From Verrucomicrobiales bacterium (lineage in GTDB: Bacteria; Verrucomicrobiota; Verrucomicrobiia; Verrucomicrobiales; DEV007): DNA of 33,796 nucleotides. The stretch covers positions 30,859-64,654 of the forward strand of contig JARGPH010000034.1 of NCBI GenBank assembly GCA_029213065.1, written 5' to 3'. The notes under the pieces were generated by a model that saw nothing but the letters and a program-made list of their open reading frames with translations, was not told the origin of the DNA and ran no database searches. The position numbers and the translations under genes are program-made. Shown piece after piece: positions 22,916 through 31,278 of this stretch (position 1 is the first letter of the stretch; the number at the start of each line of letters is the position of its first letter).

Positions 22916-24351
22916 TTGAGTGATTTCAGTTCAGCGAGCATTTCAAGAAGTTGTTCGGTGAGGATGTCTGACGATGCCTCCTCAAACTTCGAGGTTCCCA
23001 GCCAGGTTTCGTATCCGCCGAGTTTGTGTTGATTGGGCGGGGGAAGGTATCCGTAGCCGCCGTTGGCGAGTGATATGGTAAAGGTGTGAGGGAATGGGCT
23101 CTTTGCTTTGATATCGAGGCCGATTTCGACGAGGACTTCAAAGGGCATCGAAACGATTGCCTGATCTCCGATGCGGATGGCTTGAATGATGACGGATTCA
23201 GTTTTCGGTGAAGCGGGATCGGCGTAGGCGATTGTGTTCGACGCTACCGAGCTGGTGCGTTTGTTGATTTTGTTGCGCTCTTTTGCCGATAGTTTCATCA
23301 ACTCCAGTGCTTTCTTGAGATCGGCTTCGTTCGGAACCCGGTATTTCAATTTTACCTCACGCTGGAGCATCGCGACGAGGGGCGCTTCGTCGTAGGACTC
23401 AATCTTCTTTGTTGCGCGCCACGCCGCGTCGGCTGTTTTGCTCGCGACGACACGGATTTGTTCGAAGGGGGCACGCGGAGCCCGCTTGCTGTAGAAATCA
23501 ATGTTGTTGATGTCGCCACTGGTTCCATTGGTCATCATCGCCACGAAGTTTTCAGGTGGTTTCGAGCCTCCGATGCGAAAGGGCATGACGCGTGCAAACT
23601 CCCCGTAGTAGTCGGCTGAAGCCATCCCGAACTCTATTCCATCTTCGTAGACCTTGGGGATGCCGCCGACATAGTGGAGAGAATAGTTGGCGAGGAGCCC
23701 GAGGGCGCGCCCTTTCCGTGTTCTAACATCGACAACACAGACTTCCGGATCGGTGGGGCCTGCCGGTTTGACGAGATCACCTCGCGGGGCGTTGGTGCGG
23801 ACCTGATCGAGTCCTCCGAGGGGATTGGGATCCATCGTTCCCGGTTTGAGGTGCCACCTCCGGTTGTAGACTTCGGAGGGTTCCTCGTCAGAGGCGAATC
23901 CGACCTTTGCCGGTTCGAGGGATTGAATCGCTTTGGTGAGTGCCTCGATGAGCCCGTCCTTGCGCGTTTTCTCGTAGGCGATGCGGCCCGGTGAGGTATC
24001 GCCTCCTTTGGGCGCGGTGTGGGTATGGGTCCCGCTCACGAGCATTTCCTCGACCTTCCATCCCGTCTTTTCAGCCACTGACGCTTTCGCTTCGTCGGTC
24101 ATTTCACGTCCGACTCCTATGGCGTCGACGAGGGCGAGGACAGCCCGGCCTTCACCGTTCTGGAAAGCGATCGCGCGCACGTGAAGCGGGTCGTGGACGT
24201 AGTCTGATTTTCCCGAGCGCAATTGGATCGGGAATACCGTTGGGGAAATGTCGACGGCGGCGGTTCCGACCTGAAGGCCTTTTGCCGGTTCGGCCGTGAG
24301 CAGGGAACTCGTTCCGAGCAATACGATCAGGGCTGTCAGGATTCTCTTCAT
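22912..24351 (-). CDS. Exported neutral/alkaline ceramidase-like protein
   Basis: 479 residues with a signal peptide (MKRILTALIVLLGTSSLLTA). The N-terminal domain of neutral/alkaline non-lysosomal ceramidase is indicated by LQVGTAAVDISP, the zinc motif SGTHTHTAP (about residues 106-114), LLANYSLHYVGG and MMTNGTSGDINN. Eukaryotic ceramidases hydrolyse ceramide, but the many PVC-bacterial proteins with this domain are uncharacterised and often sit with polysaccharide genes, so ceramide should not be assumed. First gene of a two-gene operon with the pectate-lyase-like gene, divergent from the large FAD protein. Confidence 0.82.
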   Translation of the reverse strand: MKRILTALIVLLGTSSLLTAEPAKGLQVGTAAVDISPTVFPIQLRSGKSDYVHDPLHVRAIAFQNGEGRAVLALVDAIGVGREMTDEAKASVAEKTGWKVEEMLVSGTHTHTAPKGGDTSPGRIAYEKTRKDGLIEALTKAIQSLEPAKVGFASDEEPSEVYNRRWHLKPGTMDPNPLGGLDQVRTNAPRGDLVKPAGPTDPEVCVVDVRTRKGRALGLLANYSLHYVGGIPKVYEDGIEFGMASADYYGEFARVMPFRIGGSKPPENFVAMMTNGTSGDINNIDFYSKRAPRAPFEQIRVVASKTADAAWRATKKIESYDEAPLVAMLQREVKLKYRVPNEADLKKALELMKLSAKERNKINKRTSSVASNTIAYADPASPKTESVIIQAIRIGDQAIVSMPFEVLVEIGLDIKAKSPFPHTFTISLANGGYGYLPPPNQHKLGGYETWLGTSKFEEASSDILTEQLLEMLAELKSLK

Positions 24352-24480
24352 AGCGAATTGGTGTCTTGGTATATCCGGGCTGGTGAGGGGGCTCCACGCC
24401 TGTAGACCGGGATTTAGATGGTCACTTTATCCAGTTATAGTTACTGACAACAGGGGCGCTCAGCAATGCCGCGAATAGGG

Positions 24481-24510
24481 ATCGATTTCGATGGGAGGTT
24501 CATCGATTTC
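24481..24510. promoter_or_regulatory. Two direct ATCGATTTC repeats in a divergent intergenic region
   Basis: ATCGATTTC at 24481-24489 and 24502-24510, offset by 21 bp (two helical turns). The region separates divergent ceramidase-like and FAD genes. A regulator site is possible; chance is not excluded for a 9-bp motif. Confidence 0.25.
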
Positions 24511-24582
24511 AGTTATTTTTTGAAACTCGGCCGACTGGATTGAGAGGTCGGTTTTATGGGTGTGTTCAGTAGATTTTGTAAG

Positions 24583-27213
24583 ATGAAACGATTTTTGATT
24601 CCAGCGTTAGTGTTAGTCGGTTGTGGTTTGGTGAGTGCAGAGGAGCCAGAGAATCTTCAAGCTGATCTCCTTGTCGTCGGGGCGACCGAGTCAGGATGGG
24701 CGGCGGCGATTCAGGCGGCCCGCATGGGGGTGGGTAAGGTCATCATCGTTCATGATGGTGAGTGGTTTGGCGGTCAGTATACGGAACAGGCCCTTGCCTG
24801 CGTCGATGAGGATAAAGGCAATGGTAAAGTGGGCTGGGGTGTTGATTGGCATCCAATGAAGCGTTCCTTTCATCGCAGTGGTCTGTTCAAAGAACTGATG
24901 GATAGGATCGAGAGTGAGAACGTTGAGCGATATGGATCGAAAATGCCGGGGCGTCCCTATCATGGGCCTTCGACCTTCCGTCCCGCCGAAGCTGAGGAGG
25001 CTTTCAGGTCTATCATTCAGCCCTATCTCGATTCCGGTCAGATTTCGGTGGTGTGGAATCATTACCCGGTTTCGGCGAAGCTTGAAGACGATGGCAATCG
25101 CCTGATCGGGGTTGGTTTTGCCCCTGTAGGTGATGATGCGCTCGCATTGAACGTTGACGCGACGATGACGATTGACGCTTCGGATTGGGGGGAGGTCGTT
25201 CAAGTTGCCGGTGCCGAGTATGAAGTCGGTCCCGATCCAAAATCCCGATACAATGAGCCGAGTGCCTCTGAGACCGTGATTGCGAACGAGATGAACCCGC
25301 TCACCTGGGCGATGATCATTGAAGAATCTCCGGACGGTTCCGATACGCCGATTGCGGAGCCGGCGAATTTTGATGATAGAAATTATCCCCGTGCGACCCA
25401 TTTCAGCCGGAAGGCGTTCGGGACCCTTGAGTGGGACCGGAAGGCATCGAGAGGATCGATTCCCCACTGGCCGGACGGCGGGGCGGCGAATACTTCACCT
25501 CGGCAGTTGAGTGTTTTCACTGTCCGCCGGATTGTTGATGGTTTCACGAGCAAGGATGGCAAGACCAGTATCCTTCTGAATTACATGAATGGACAGGACT
25601 ACCCGCTGATGCGTTTGCCCCGCCGCGTAACCGAGGCATTGGAGGCCACGGAAGCAGGAGCCTCAGAGAAGAACATCGTCGAGATGACGAGAGCGCAGCG
25701 TGCCATCATCTTTGAAGATGCTAAGAAACATTCGCTTGGTGTGCTCTATCATATGCAGAATTTCGTTCATGAGCATGCTCCGGATAAATCGAATTCGTTT
25801 CGCAAGTTTCGCCTCAGCCGTGAGTTCGGAACTTCTGACAACCTTCCGCCGAAGCCGTATATTCGCGAGTCACTTCGTTTGAAGGCGATGTATATGATGC
25901 GGGAGCAGGACGGACGGAATCGCGACGGCGAGACGAAAGAAGCGGCGTTGGAGCGATTTGCTCCTGTGATGTATCCGGACGGACTTTTCGCGTGGCAGTT
26001 CCATTACGATTTTCATCGCACCGGGCGCACCTACTTGAAAGAGGGGGGCGAAGACGGCCCCTGGATTGATTACGAAACGCCGGGGCGTCACACGCGACAT
26101 GTCAGTGACCGGAGTGTGTTCCCCGCGCGGAGCCTTGTCCCGGTTCGAATGGATGGACTGCTTGGGGCACAGGGTAATGTGGGGAATAGCAGTATTGTAA
26201 GTGCGGCAATCCGGCTTCACGATCAGCGCGTTCATGTGGGGCAGGCGAGCGGGGCGATGGCGGCGGTGAGTTTGCTGGAGAAGGTGGATCCCCGCGAGAT
26301 TGTTTATGATCGCGGTTTGCTGGAATCGGTGAGGGATGGGCTTTGCGGGGGAGCGGAGGGCGTTCCTCTCTTGCTCTATCCGTGGCGGGATTTGAAGCCG
26401 GAGGATCCGTGGTTTGTGGCGGTAAACCGCCTGTCGGTCCAAGGTGGAGGAAGTTCAAATCCACAGGAGGTTGATTTTCGTGGCGAAGCGGAATTGAAGT
26501 CCGGTGAGGTGGATTTGCAGTGGTTAAATGAAGTCGAACCTTCTGATCTGACACGCGGTGAGGCAGCTCAGAAAGCCTGGAGCGCAATCGCCGGCGCGGA
26601 GCTGGGAGAGGTTGCGAGAAAGTCTCAAACCGACGCAGACGGGGACGGAATTCCGGATCTCGATGACGCGCTTTTGTTCACTCCGAATGAACCCGTTGTC
26701 TGGAAAGTGGAATTGGCTTCGATTCTACCTGAGAATGACGGGCTTATTGAGGCCGGGTTGAAGGGGGCGGGGAAGCGCTTTGATTTTGCAGGGAAAGGAG
26801 TTCCTGCGGCCGACGGGTTCACTCGTGATCGCGGCGCTGTGTATTCAAAGGAACGCGGTTTTGGCTGGGCGCGTGATATCTCTGCGAACGCGCGGGTTCG
26901 GAATCAGATGCCGGAGCACGAACGGGATGCTTTTCTCTTCACGCGGAAAGAGGATATCTGGGAGGTCGGTGCCGAAAATGGGGACTACGAAGTAACGGTT
27001 TGCGTCGGCGATTCGGGTCACGGTCAAAAGGGGCAGTATGTCAGGGTGGAGGGAGAATCTCTGATCTCGAATGTGGATACAACGACAGGGCGGTTTCACG
27101 AAGCGACTGCCACGGTTTCGGTATCAGATGGTCGCCTTACCGTCACGATCGGGCGGCCCGGGGGAGGCTCCAACACCGCCTTGTGCTGGCTTGCGCTGAG
27201 GAAGGTGGATTGA
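24583..27213 (+). CDS. Exported FAD-dependent oxidoreductase with Ca-binding linker and C-terminal binding module
   Basis: 876 residues from the ATG at 24583; an ATG at 24556 adds nine residues before a normal signal sequence. The leader contains LVGC (Cys14), a possible lipobox, but VSA-EE is a possible ordinary cleavage site. The FAD_oxidored-type domain opens with LLVVGATESGWAAAIQAARMG and FGGQYTEQAL. After about residue 640 there is a thrombospondin-3-like calcium loop, DADGDGIPDLDD (684-695). The last ~170 residues (KRFDFAGKGVPAADGFTRD to NGDYEVTVCVGDSG) resemble the galactose-binding-like module seen in rhamnogalacturonan acetylesterases. It probably oxidises a bound carbohydrate outside the cytoplasm; the substrate is unknown. 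Confidence 0.85.
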   Translation: MKRFLIPALVLVGCGLVSAEEPENLQADLLVVGATESGWAAAIQAARMGVGKVIIVHDGEWFGGQYTEQALACVDEDKGNGKVGWGVDWHPMKRSFHRSGLFKELMDRIESENVERYGSKMPGRPYHGPSTFRPAEAEEAFRSIIQPYLDSGQISVVWNHYPVSAKLEDDGNRLIGVGFAPVGDDALALNVDATMTIDASDWGEVVQVAGAEYEVGPDPKSRYNEPSASETVIANEMNPLTWAMIIEESPDGSDTPIAEPANFDDRNYPRATHFSRKAFGTLEWDRKASRGSIPHWPDGGAANTSPRQLSVFTVRRIVDGFTSKDGKTSILLNYMNGQDYPLMRLPRRVTEALEATEAGASEKNIVEMTRAQRAIIFEDAKKHSLGVLYHMQNFVHEHAPDKSNSFRKFRLSREFGTSDNLPPKPYIRESLRLKAMYMMREQDGRNRDGETKEAALERFAPVMYPDGLFAWQFHYDFHRTGRTYLKEGGEDGPWIDYETPGRHTRHVSDRSVFPARSLVPVRMDGLLGAQGNVGNSSIVSAAIRLHDQRVHVGQASGAMAAVSLLEKVDPREIVYDRGLLESVRDGLCGGAEGVPLLLYPWRDLKPEDPWFVAVNRLSVQGGGSSNPQEVDFRGEAELKSGEVDLQWLNEVEPSDLTRGEAAQKAWSAIAGAELGEVARKSQTDADGDGIPDLDDALLFTPNEPVVWKVELASILPENDGLIEAGLKGAGKRFDFAGKGVPAADGFTRDRGAVYSKERGFGWARDISANARVRNQMPEHERDAFLFTRKEDIWEVGAENGDYEVTVCVGDSGHGQKGQYVRVEGESLISNVDTTTGRFHEATATVSVSDGRLTVTIGRPGGGSNTALCWLALRKVD

Positions 27214-27218
27214 TTGGT

Positions 27219-27502
27219 GTGGCGGCGAGCGTCCATACCTTTAGATTATGAGATTATAGTAGCAGGCTGAAAGCCTGAACGCACAAAGCCTCAGGCTTTA
27301 GCCTGGGGGGTAGATTCTCAAGTTTATGCGAGCTGTAGGGACGCTCGTGAATGCCGGGAGCAGTGAAAATTTGCGAGCGACCCTACAGGTCGCACACGTC
27401 ATCATATTTAACCTGGGACTGAAGTCCCAGGCTCGGTGCGATTAGGCTTTCAGCCTATTTAGAGCACTGTTCAGGGTTGCGGCAATCGGTGCTCGCCGCC
27501 AC
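27219..27502. repeat. Inverted-repeat element B (284 bp) at a convergent junction
   Basis: Bounded by GTGGCGGCGAGCG (27219) and the inverse GCTCGCCGCCAC (ends 27502). Inside are nested palindromes: AGGCTGAAAGCCT, CTCAGGCTTTAGCCTG, CCTGGGACTGAAGTCCCAGG, AGGCTTTCAGCCT and a pair built on CTGTAGGG/CCCTACAG. It fills the gene-free stretch between the FAD protein gene and a convergent sulfatase gene. The reverse complement of element C matches it over much of its interior (for example TAGATTCTCAAGTTT). No coding potential; probably a non-autonomous repeat able to form a branched structure. Confidence 0.85.
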
Positions 27503-27517
27503 CGGTGGGAGGCTGAA

Positions 27518-29017
27518 TTAAATCTCCGGCTTCTCAATTGTGGGGCGCCATGGCCTTGGTTTCGGCTCGCGGTAATCGGGATGGTCTTTGGGGGCATGGT
27601 GGCGTCGTGCCTTTGATCCTCCCCCATTCCAGATGTCGTATTTGGGATCGGCGTAGTAATCAAAGTAGTGCATCAGTTGCTCCGAGAGTTCGGCCTGCTT
27701 CGCTGCATATTCGGTCTGCCCGAAAAGGTTGAATCGTTCCATCGGATCATTCTTCATGTCGTAAAATTCTCCGGGGCCATCGGGTGAACGTCGTTCGACA
27801 TACTTCCAGTCTTCGGTCCGGAGAGAACGGCAGCTTTCCATTTCGTAATACATTTCGGTCTCCCAGGGGATTTCTTCACCTCGCAGGATGGGGGCGAAGT
27901 TCCGTCCGGGTAGTTTGGGCTCTTCAGGGATTCTCTCATCGAGCCCGAGGTAGCTGAGAACACTCGGCATGAAATCGTAGTTGGTGACCATTTCGCTTCG
28001 TTGTCCCGCGCTGACCGCACCGGGTTGCCAGAAGAGAAGCGGGATTTGCATCATCATGTCATGAGCGGCCATCGGCTTGGTGTGGTCGCCCATACCGAAG
28101 AATCCGTTTTGGCCTCCCATCCAGCCCTGATCTCCGGCGAAGATCACAAGGGTGTTTTCGTCGAGGCCGTTTTTTCGAAGTGTTTCAAAAATCGCCCCGA
28201 CCCCGTCGTCGACGCCGCTGACTTCAGCCGCGACTCGTCTGATGCTGTCGATGTTGTTGTGATAGTTGAGATTTGAATACTGCCAGGGGTGTGCCGTATC
28301 GCGGGGAAATGAAGGCAGGTACTTGTCGGCGTAGAACTCGGCCCAGCGGTTCTTCGCGGGGCGCAGGAGCAGGTTGCTCAGGCAATAGGGGCCGTTGTAG
28401 GCGAGGTAGAGAAAGAACGGCTTTTCACCGTCCTTGTTCTGCTCGATGAAATCAATGCCGCGCTCGGTCCAGAGATCGGTCATGTATTTGGGAGACTTTT
28501 CAATGAGCTTCCCGTCGAGAATGACGGGGTCCTCATACATGCTGCCGGTGCCGCCACGGGGCATCGTCGCCCAATAGGAAAATCCATCCGGCGGGTTCAT
28601 GTTATCGCCGAGATGCCACTTTCCGCTGAGCCCGCAGACGTAGCCTTCGGAATGGAGAATCTCCGGAAGGGTGTCAAACTCTTCGAGCGCGTAATAGGCT
28701 TCGTCGCCCATCATGTATTTTTGGTCGAGGAAGGAATGAATCCCGTGCTGAGAGGGAAGCAGTCCCGTGAGAAAAGTGGCGCGGGTCGGGGAACAGACCG
28801 GGTTGCTCGACATCGCCCGCATGAATTGCGTTCCCTCGGACGCCATCCGGTCGAGGTTCGGCGTCTGGATGTCCTTGTTCCCGTAGCAGCCCAGGGTCCA
28901 TGCCCCGTGGTTGTCTGTCAGGATAAAGATGACATTCGGCTTTTTCTCTTCACCGGTTGAGGTGCTGACGATGAGAAAAAGTGAGAGAAAGACCCAATGA
29001 AGAATGCCGGTTTTCAT
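27518..29017 (-). CDS. Secreted sulfatase
   Basis: 499 residues with a signal peptide (MKTGILHWVFLSLFLIVSTSTG). The sulfatase fold begins KPNVIFILTDNHGAW; the formylglycine motif is CSPTR (Cys75-Arg79) followed by ATFLTGLLPSQHG. GKWHLGD and FAGDQGWMGG are present. The second residue of the usual DD metal pair is Asn (Asp35-Asn36), and the late DNG is DQG, both seen in some sulfatase subfamilies. Substrate unknown. Converges with the FAD protein across element B. The start is 100 nt from the end of the DUF3817 gene on the same strand. Confidence 0.92.
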   Translation of the reverse strand: MKTGILHWVFLSLFLIVSTSTGEEKKPNVIFILTDNHGAWTLGCYGNKDIQTPNLDRMASEGTQFMRAMSSNPVCSPTRATFLTGLLPSQHGIHSFLDQKYMMGDEAYYALEEFDTLPEILHSEGYVCGLSGKWHLGDNMNPPDGFSYWATMPRGGTGSMYEDPVILDGKLIEKSPKYMTDLWTERGIDFIEQNKDGEKPFFLYLAYNGPYCLSNLLLRPAKNRWAEFYADKYLPSFPRDTAHPWQYSNLNYHNNIDSIRRVAAEVSGVDDGVGAIFETLRKNGLDENTLVIFAGDQGWMGGQNGFFGMGDHTKPMAAHDMMMQIPLLFWQPGAVSAGQRSEMVTNYDFMPSVLSYLGLDERIPEEPKLPGRNFAPILRGEEIPWETEMYYEMESCRSLRTEDWKYVERRSPDGPGEFYDMKNDPMERFNLFGQTEYAAKQAELSEQLMHYFDYYADPKYDIWNGGGSKARRHHAPKDHPDYREPKPRPWRPTIEKPEI

Positions 29018-29117
29018 TCAGCCATTTTTCCTGCAATGGCGGCGTGTGGCAATCCTCAAACTGGCGGAATTGAGGACTTCCTGTCTCGAAATTTCGCGGT
29101 CTCAATGTCGTGGCCGT

Positions 29118-29420
29118 TCAGGGCGCTTCAAAAGTTTTTAACTTTTTGTCGAGAAGGAAAGGGGCAAACGGAAAGAGCGCGCAGAGAAAGGTGATAACGC
29201 ACCATTTGAAGGGGAGTCGTTTTTTGACGAGCGCAAGAAAGAGAAAAAGGCAAAGACCGAGAAAGAGAAACCCGTGAAGCGACCCGACAATACGAACGGC
29301 CAACGGCATCTCGGCGAGGTATTTCAGGGGCATTGCGATTCCGAGAAGAATCAGATACGAGATGCCGTCGAGAATCGAAAAAAGTCGGAGTCGGGGAATG
29401 ATGCTGGATCGAAAAGTCAT
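29118..29420 (-). CDS. DUF3817-family small membrane protein
   Basis: 100 residues with three hydrophobic segments: ISYLILLGIAMPLKYL, RIVGSLHGFLFLGLCLFLFLALV and WCVITFLCALFPFAPFLL. The pattern DGISYLILLGIAMPLKY and GSLHGFLF is characteristic of the DUF3817 (YdzA-like) inner-membrane family, whose function is unknown. Length matches the family. Divergent from the sulfatase at 29480 with a 59-bp gap. The link to the sulfatase genes around it is probably positional only. Confidence 0.85.
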   Translation of the reverse strand: MTFRSSIIPRLRLFSILDGISYLILLGIAMPLKYLAEMPLAVRIVGSLHGFLFLGLCLFLFLALVKKRLPFKWCVITFLCALFPFAPFLLDKKLKTFEAP

Positions 29421-29479
29421 GACGATGAGAGTTGTCTTTCAGTATCACTCTGACAGTATCTTACGCAAGAATTGAGAAG

Positions 29480-30862
29480 ATGATTATCAAATTACCGATT
29501 ACGATTTTGAGCGCCCTCGGGTTGCTGTTTGTTTCCGCAGGGGCGGCGGAGAAGCCCAATATTCTTTTCATCATGGCCGATGATCTCGGGATCGAAGGCC
29601 TGAGTTGCTATGGGAGTGATTCCTACGAAACGCCTCATCTTGACCGGCTTGCCGATGAGGGGATGAGGTTTTCGCATGCGTATTCGCAGCCTTTGTGCAC
29701 ACCGACACGGGTGCAGATCATGACGGGGAAGTACAACCATCGGAACTGGTTGTATTTCGGAATCCTCGATCCGGGAGAGCGGACCTTCGGGCACCTTATG
29801 CAGGACGCGGGTTACAAAACCTGCATCGCCGGTAAGTGGCAGCTGCAGTCATACGATCCACCGGAGTGGCCCAATTCCGAGCGGCGGCGTGGCACAGGGA
29901 TGAAAGTGGAGGACGCGGGCTTTGACGAGTGGTCGCTCTACCATGCCTGGGAGACCGAGGACAAAGGTTCCCGCTACGCGAATCCCAGCTTTGATTGGAA
30001 CGGGACATTACAGGGGCCGCTAGACGGGCAGTATGGGCCCGATACCTCCGTTGAGTTTCTCTTAGACTGCTTCGAAAACCGGAACGGGAAACCGCTCTTC
30101 GCCTATTTCGCGATGGCCCTGCCGCATTGGCCCATGGTCCCGACGCCGGATTCTGAGGAGTGGAAGGAGCCGGCGCAGCGTCTCGATGAGAGCGTCGATT
30201 TCTTTCCTGACATGGTCCACTACATGGACAAGGTCGTGGGTCAGCTTGTTGATGGGCTTGTGGAGCTGGGTGAGCGCGAGAATACGATCGTGATCTTCTA
30301 CGGAGACAACGGCACTGATATGAGGGTGACCTCACAGTTTCGCGGCGAAGCGATTCAGGGTGGAAAAGCCTCGCCACTGCAAACGGGGATACGTGTCCCT
30401 CTCATCGCGAACTGGCCCGGGAAAATTAAGGCTGGGGAAGTCTCAAGTGACCTCGTCGATGCCTCCGATTTCCTCCCTACTTTTGCTTCACTTGCCGGTT
30501 CAGAGATTCCGGGAGACTGGGTTCACGACGGGATCAGTTTTGTTCCGGAGCTTTTGGGTGAAGAGGGGCCAAAGCGGGAGATGGCTTTCTTCTGGTATGA
30601 TCCGAGGCCGGGCTGGGATAAGGAGAAGTTTTCACGTCATGTTTTTGCTCTGAATCATGATTACAAGCTTTTCTCTGACGGCCGTCTCTACGATGTAAAA
30701 GGGGATGGACTGCGGGAGGAATTGCTGGATGTCTATAGCCTGACAGGTGAACAAAAGTTACAGCGCGACGCTCTCGCGGATTACATGCAGAAGATGATGT
30801 CGGTTCCGATGTCGGCGTCGGCAAAGATTGAAGTCGATGCCTATGGCGATCCCGTGGAGTGA
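29480..30862 (+). CDS. Secreted sulfatase with GKWQ in place of GKWH
   Basis: 460 residues from the ATG at 29480, which starts a normal signal peptide (MIIKLPITILSALGLLFVSAGAA); an upstream TTG at 29432 is rejected. Metal Asp34-Asp35 in FIMADDLG, formylglycine motif CTPTR (Cys73-Arg77) and YGDNGTD are all present. The usual GKWHLG is GKWQLQ, replacing an active-site His with Gln, and the protein is shorter than the other three. This points to a distinct subfamily or altered specificity. Converges with the formate dehydrogenase gene across element C. Confidence 0.9.
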   Translation: MIIKLPITILSALGLLFVSAGAAEKPNILFIMADDLGIEGLSCYGSDSYETPHLDRLADEGMRFSHAYSQPLCTPTRVQIMTGKYNHRNWLYFGILDPGERTFGHLMQDAGYKTCIAGKWQLQSYDPPEWPNSERRRGTGMKVEDAGFDEWSLYHAWETEDKGSRYANPSFDWNGTLQGPLDGQYGPDTSVEFLLDCFENRNGKPLFAYFAMALPHWPMVPTPDSEEWKEPAQRLDESVDFFPDMVHYMDKVVGQLVDGLVELGERENTIVIFYGDNGTDMRVTSQFRGEAIQGGKASPLQTGIRVPLIANWPGKIKAGEVSSDLVDASDFLPTFASLAGSEIPGDWVHDGISFVPELLGEEGPKREMAFFWYDPRPGWDKEKFSRHVFALNHDYKLFSDGRLYDVKGDGLREELLDVYSLTGEQKLQRDALADYMQKMMSVPMSASAKIEVDAYGDPVE

Positions 30863-30882
30863 TCGGGCCGGGATTGGGCCAT

Positions 30883-31269
30883 GTGGCGGCGAGCGCCGAT
30901 TAGCGTTAAGTTAAGCGATGGTCCAAATAAGCTGAAAGCTTTATCGCTCAAAGCCTGGGACTTCAGTCCCAGGTTAAGAAGGAAGCCGTGTGCGACCTGT
31001 AAGGTCGCTCGAGAATTTCCCCTGATTCCAAGATTCACGGGCGCCCCTACAGGTCGCGAAAACTTGAGAATCTAAACCCCGGGCTGAAGCCCGGGGCAAT
31101 GTTCGGTCAGGCTTTCAGCCTGTTTTCACGATCTTTTATCTTTACGGGTATGGGCACTTGCCGAGCGAGGGGCATACTCTCTGAATCGCGAGGGAGAATG
31201 ACTTTCCGTGCCACGATGGCATAGACCGGCGGGGGCTTTCGTCGCCCACCCGTTGGCACTCGCCGCCAC
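30883..31269. repeat. Inverted-repeat element C (387 bp) at a convergent junction
   Basis: Bounded by GTGGCGGCGAGCGCC (30883) and an inverse end finishing CTCGCCGCCAC (31269). Internal palindromes include CCTGGGACTTCAGTCCCAGG, GTGCGACC with GGTCGC, CCCCGGGCTGAAGCCCGGGG and AGGCTTTCAGCCT. In reverse complement it aligns with element B, plus about 130 extra bp before the right end. The right end, read in reverse, matches the left end of element A (GTGGCGGCGAGTGCCAACG). It fills the gene-free stretch between a sulfatase and the formate dehydrogenase gene, which converge. Confidence 0.85.
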
Positions 31270-31278
31270 TGCTATGCT

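Noticed and set aside
27219-31269. Elements B and C as insertion sequences
   Set aside because: They have inverted ends but no transposase frame and no clear target-site duplication; they are better called non-autonomous palindromic repeats.
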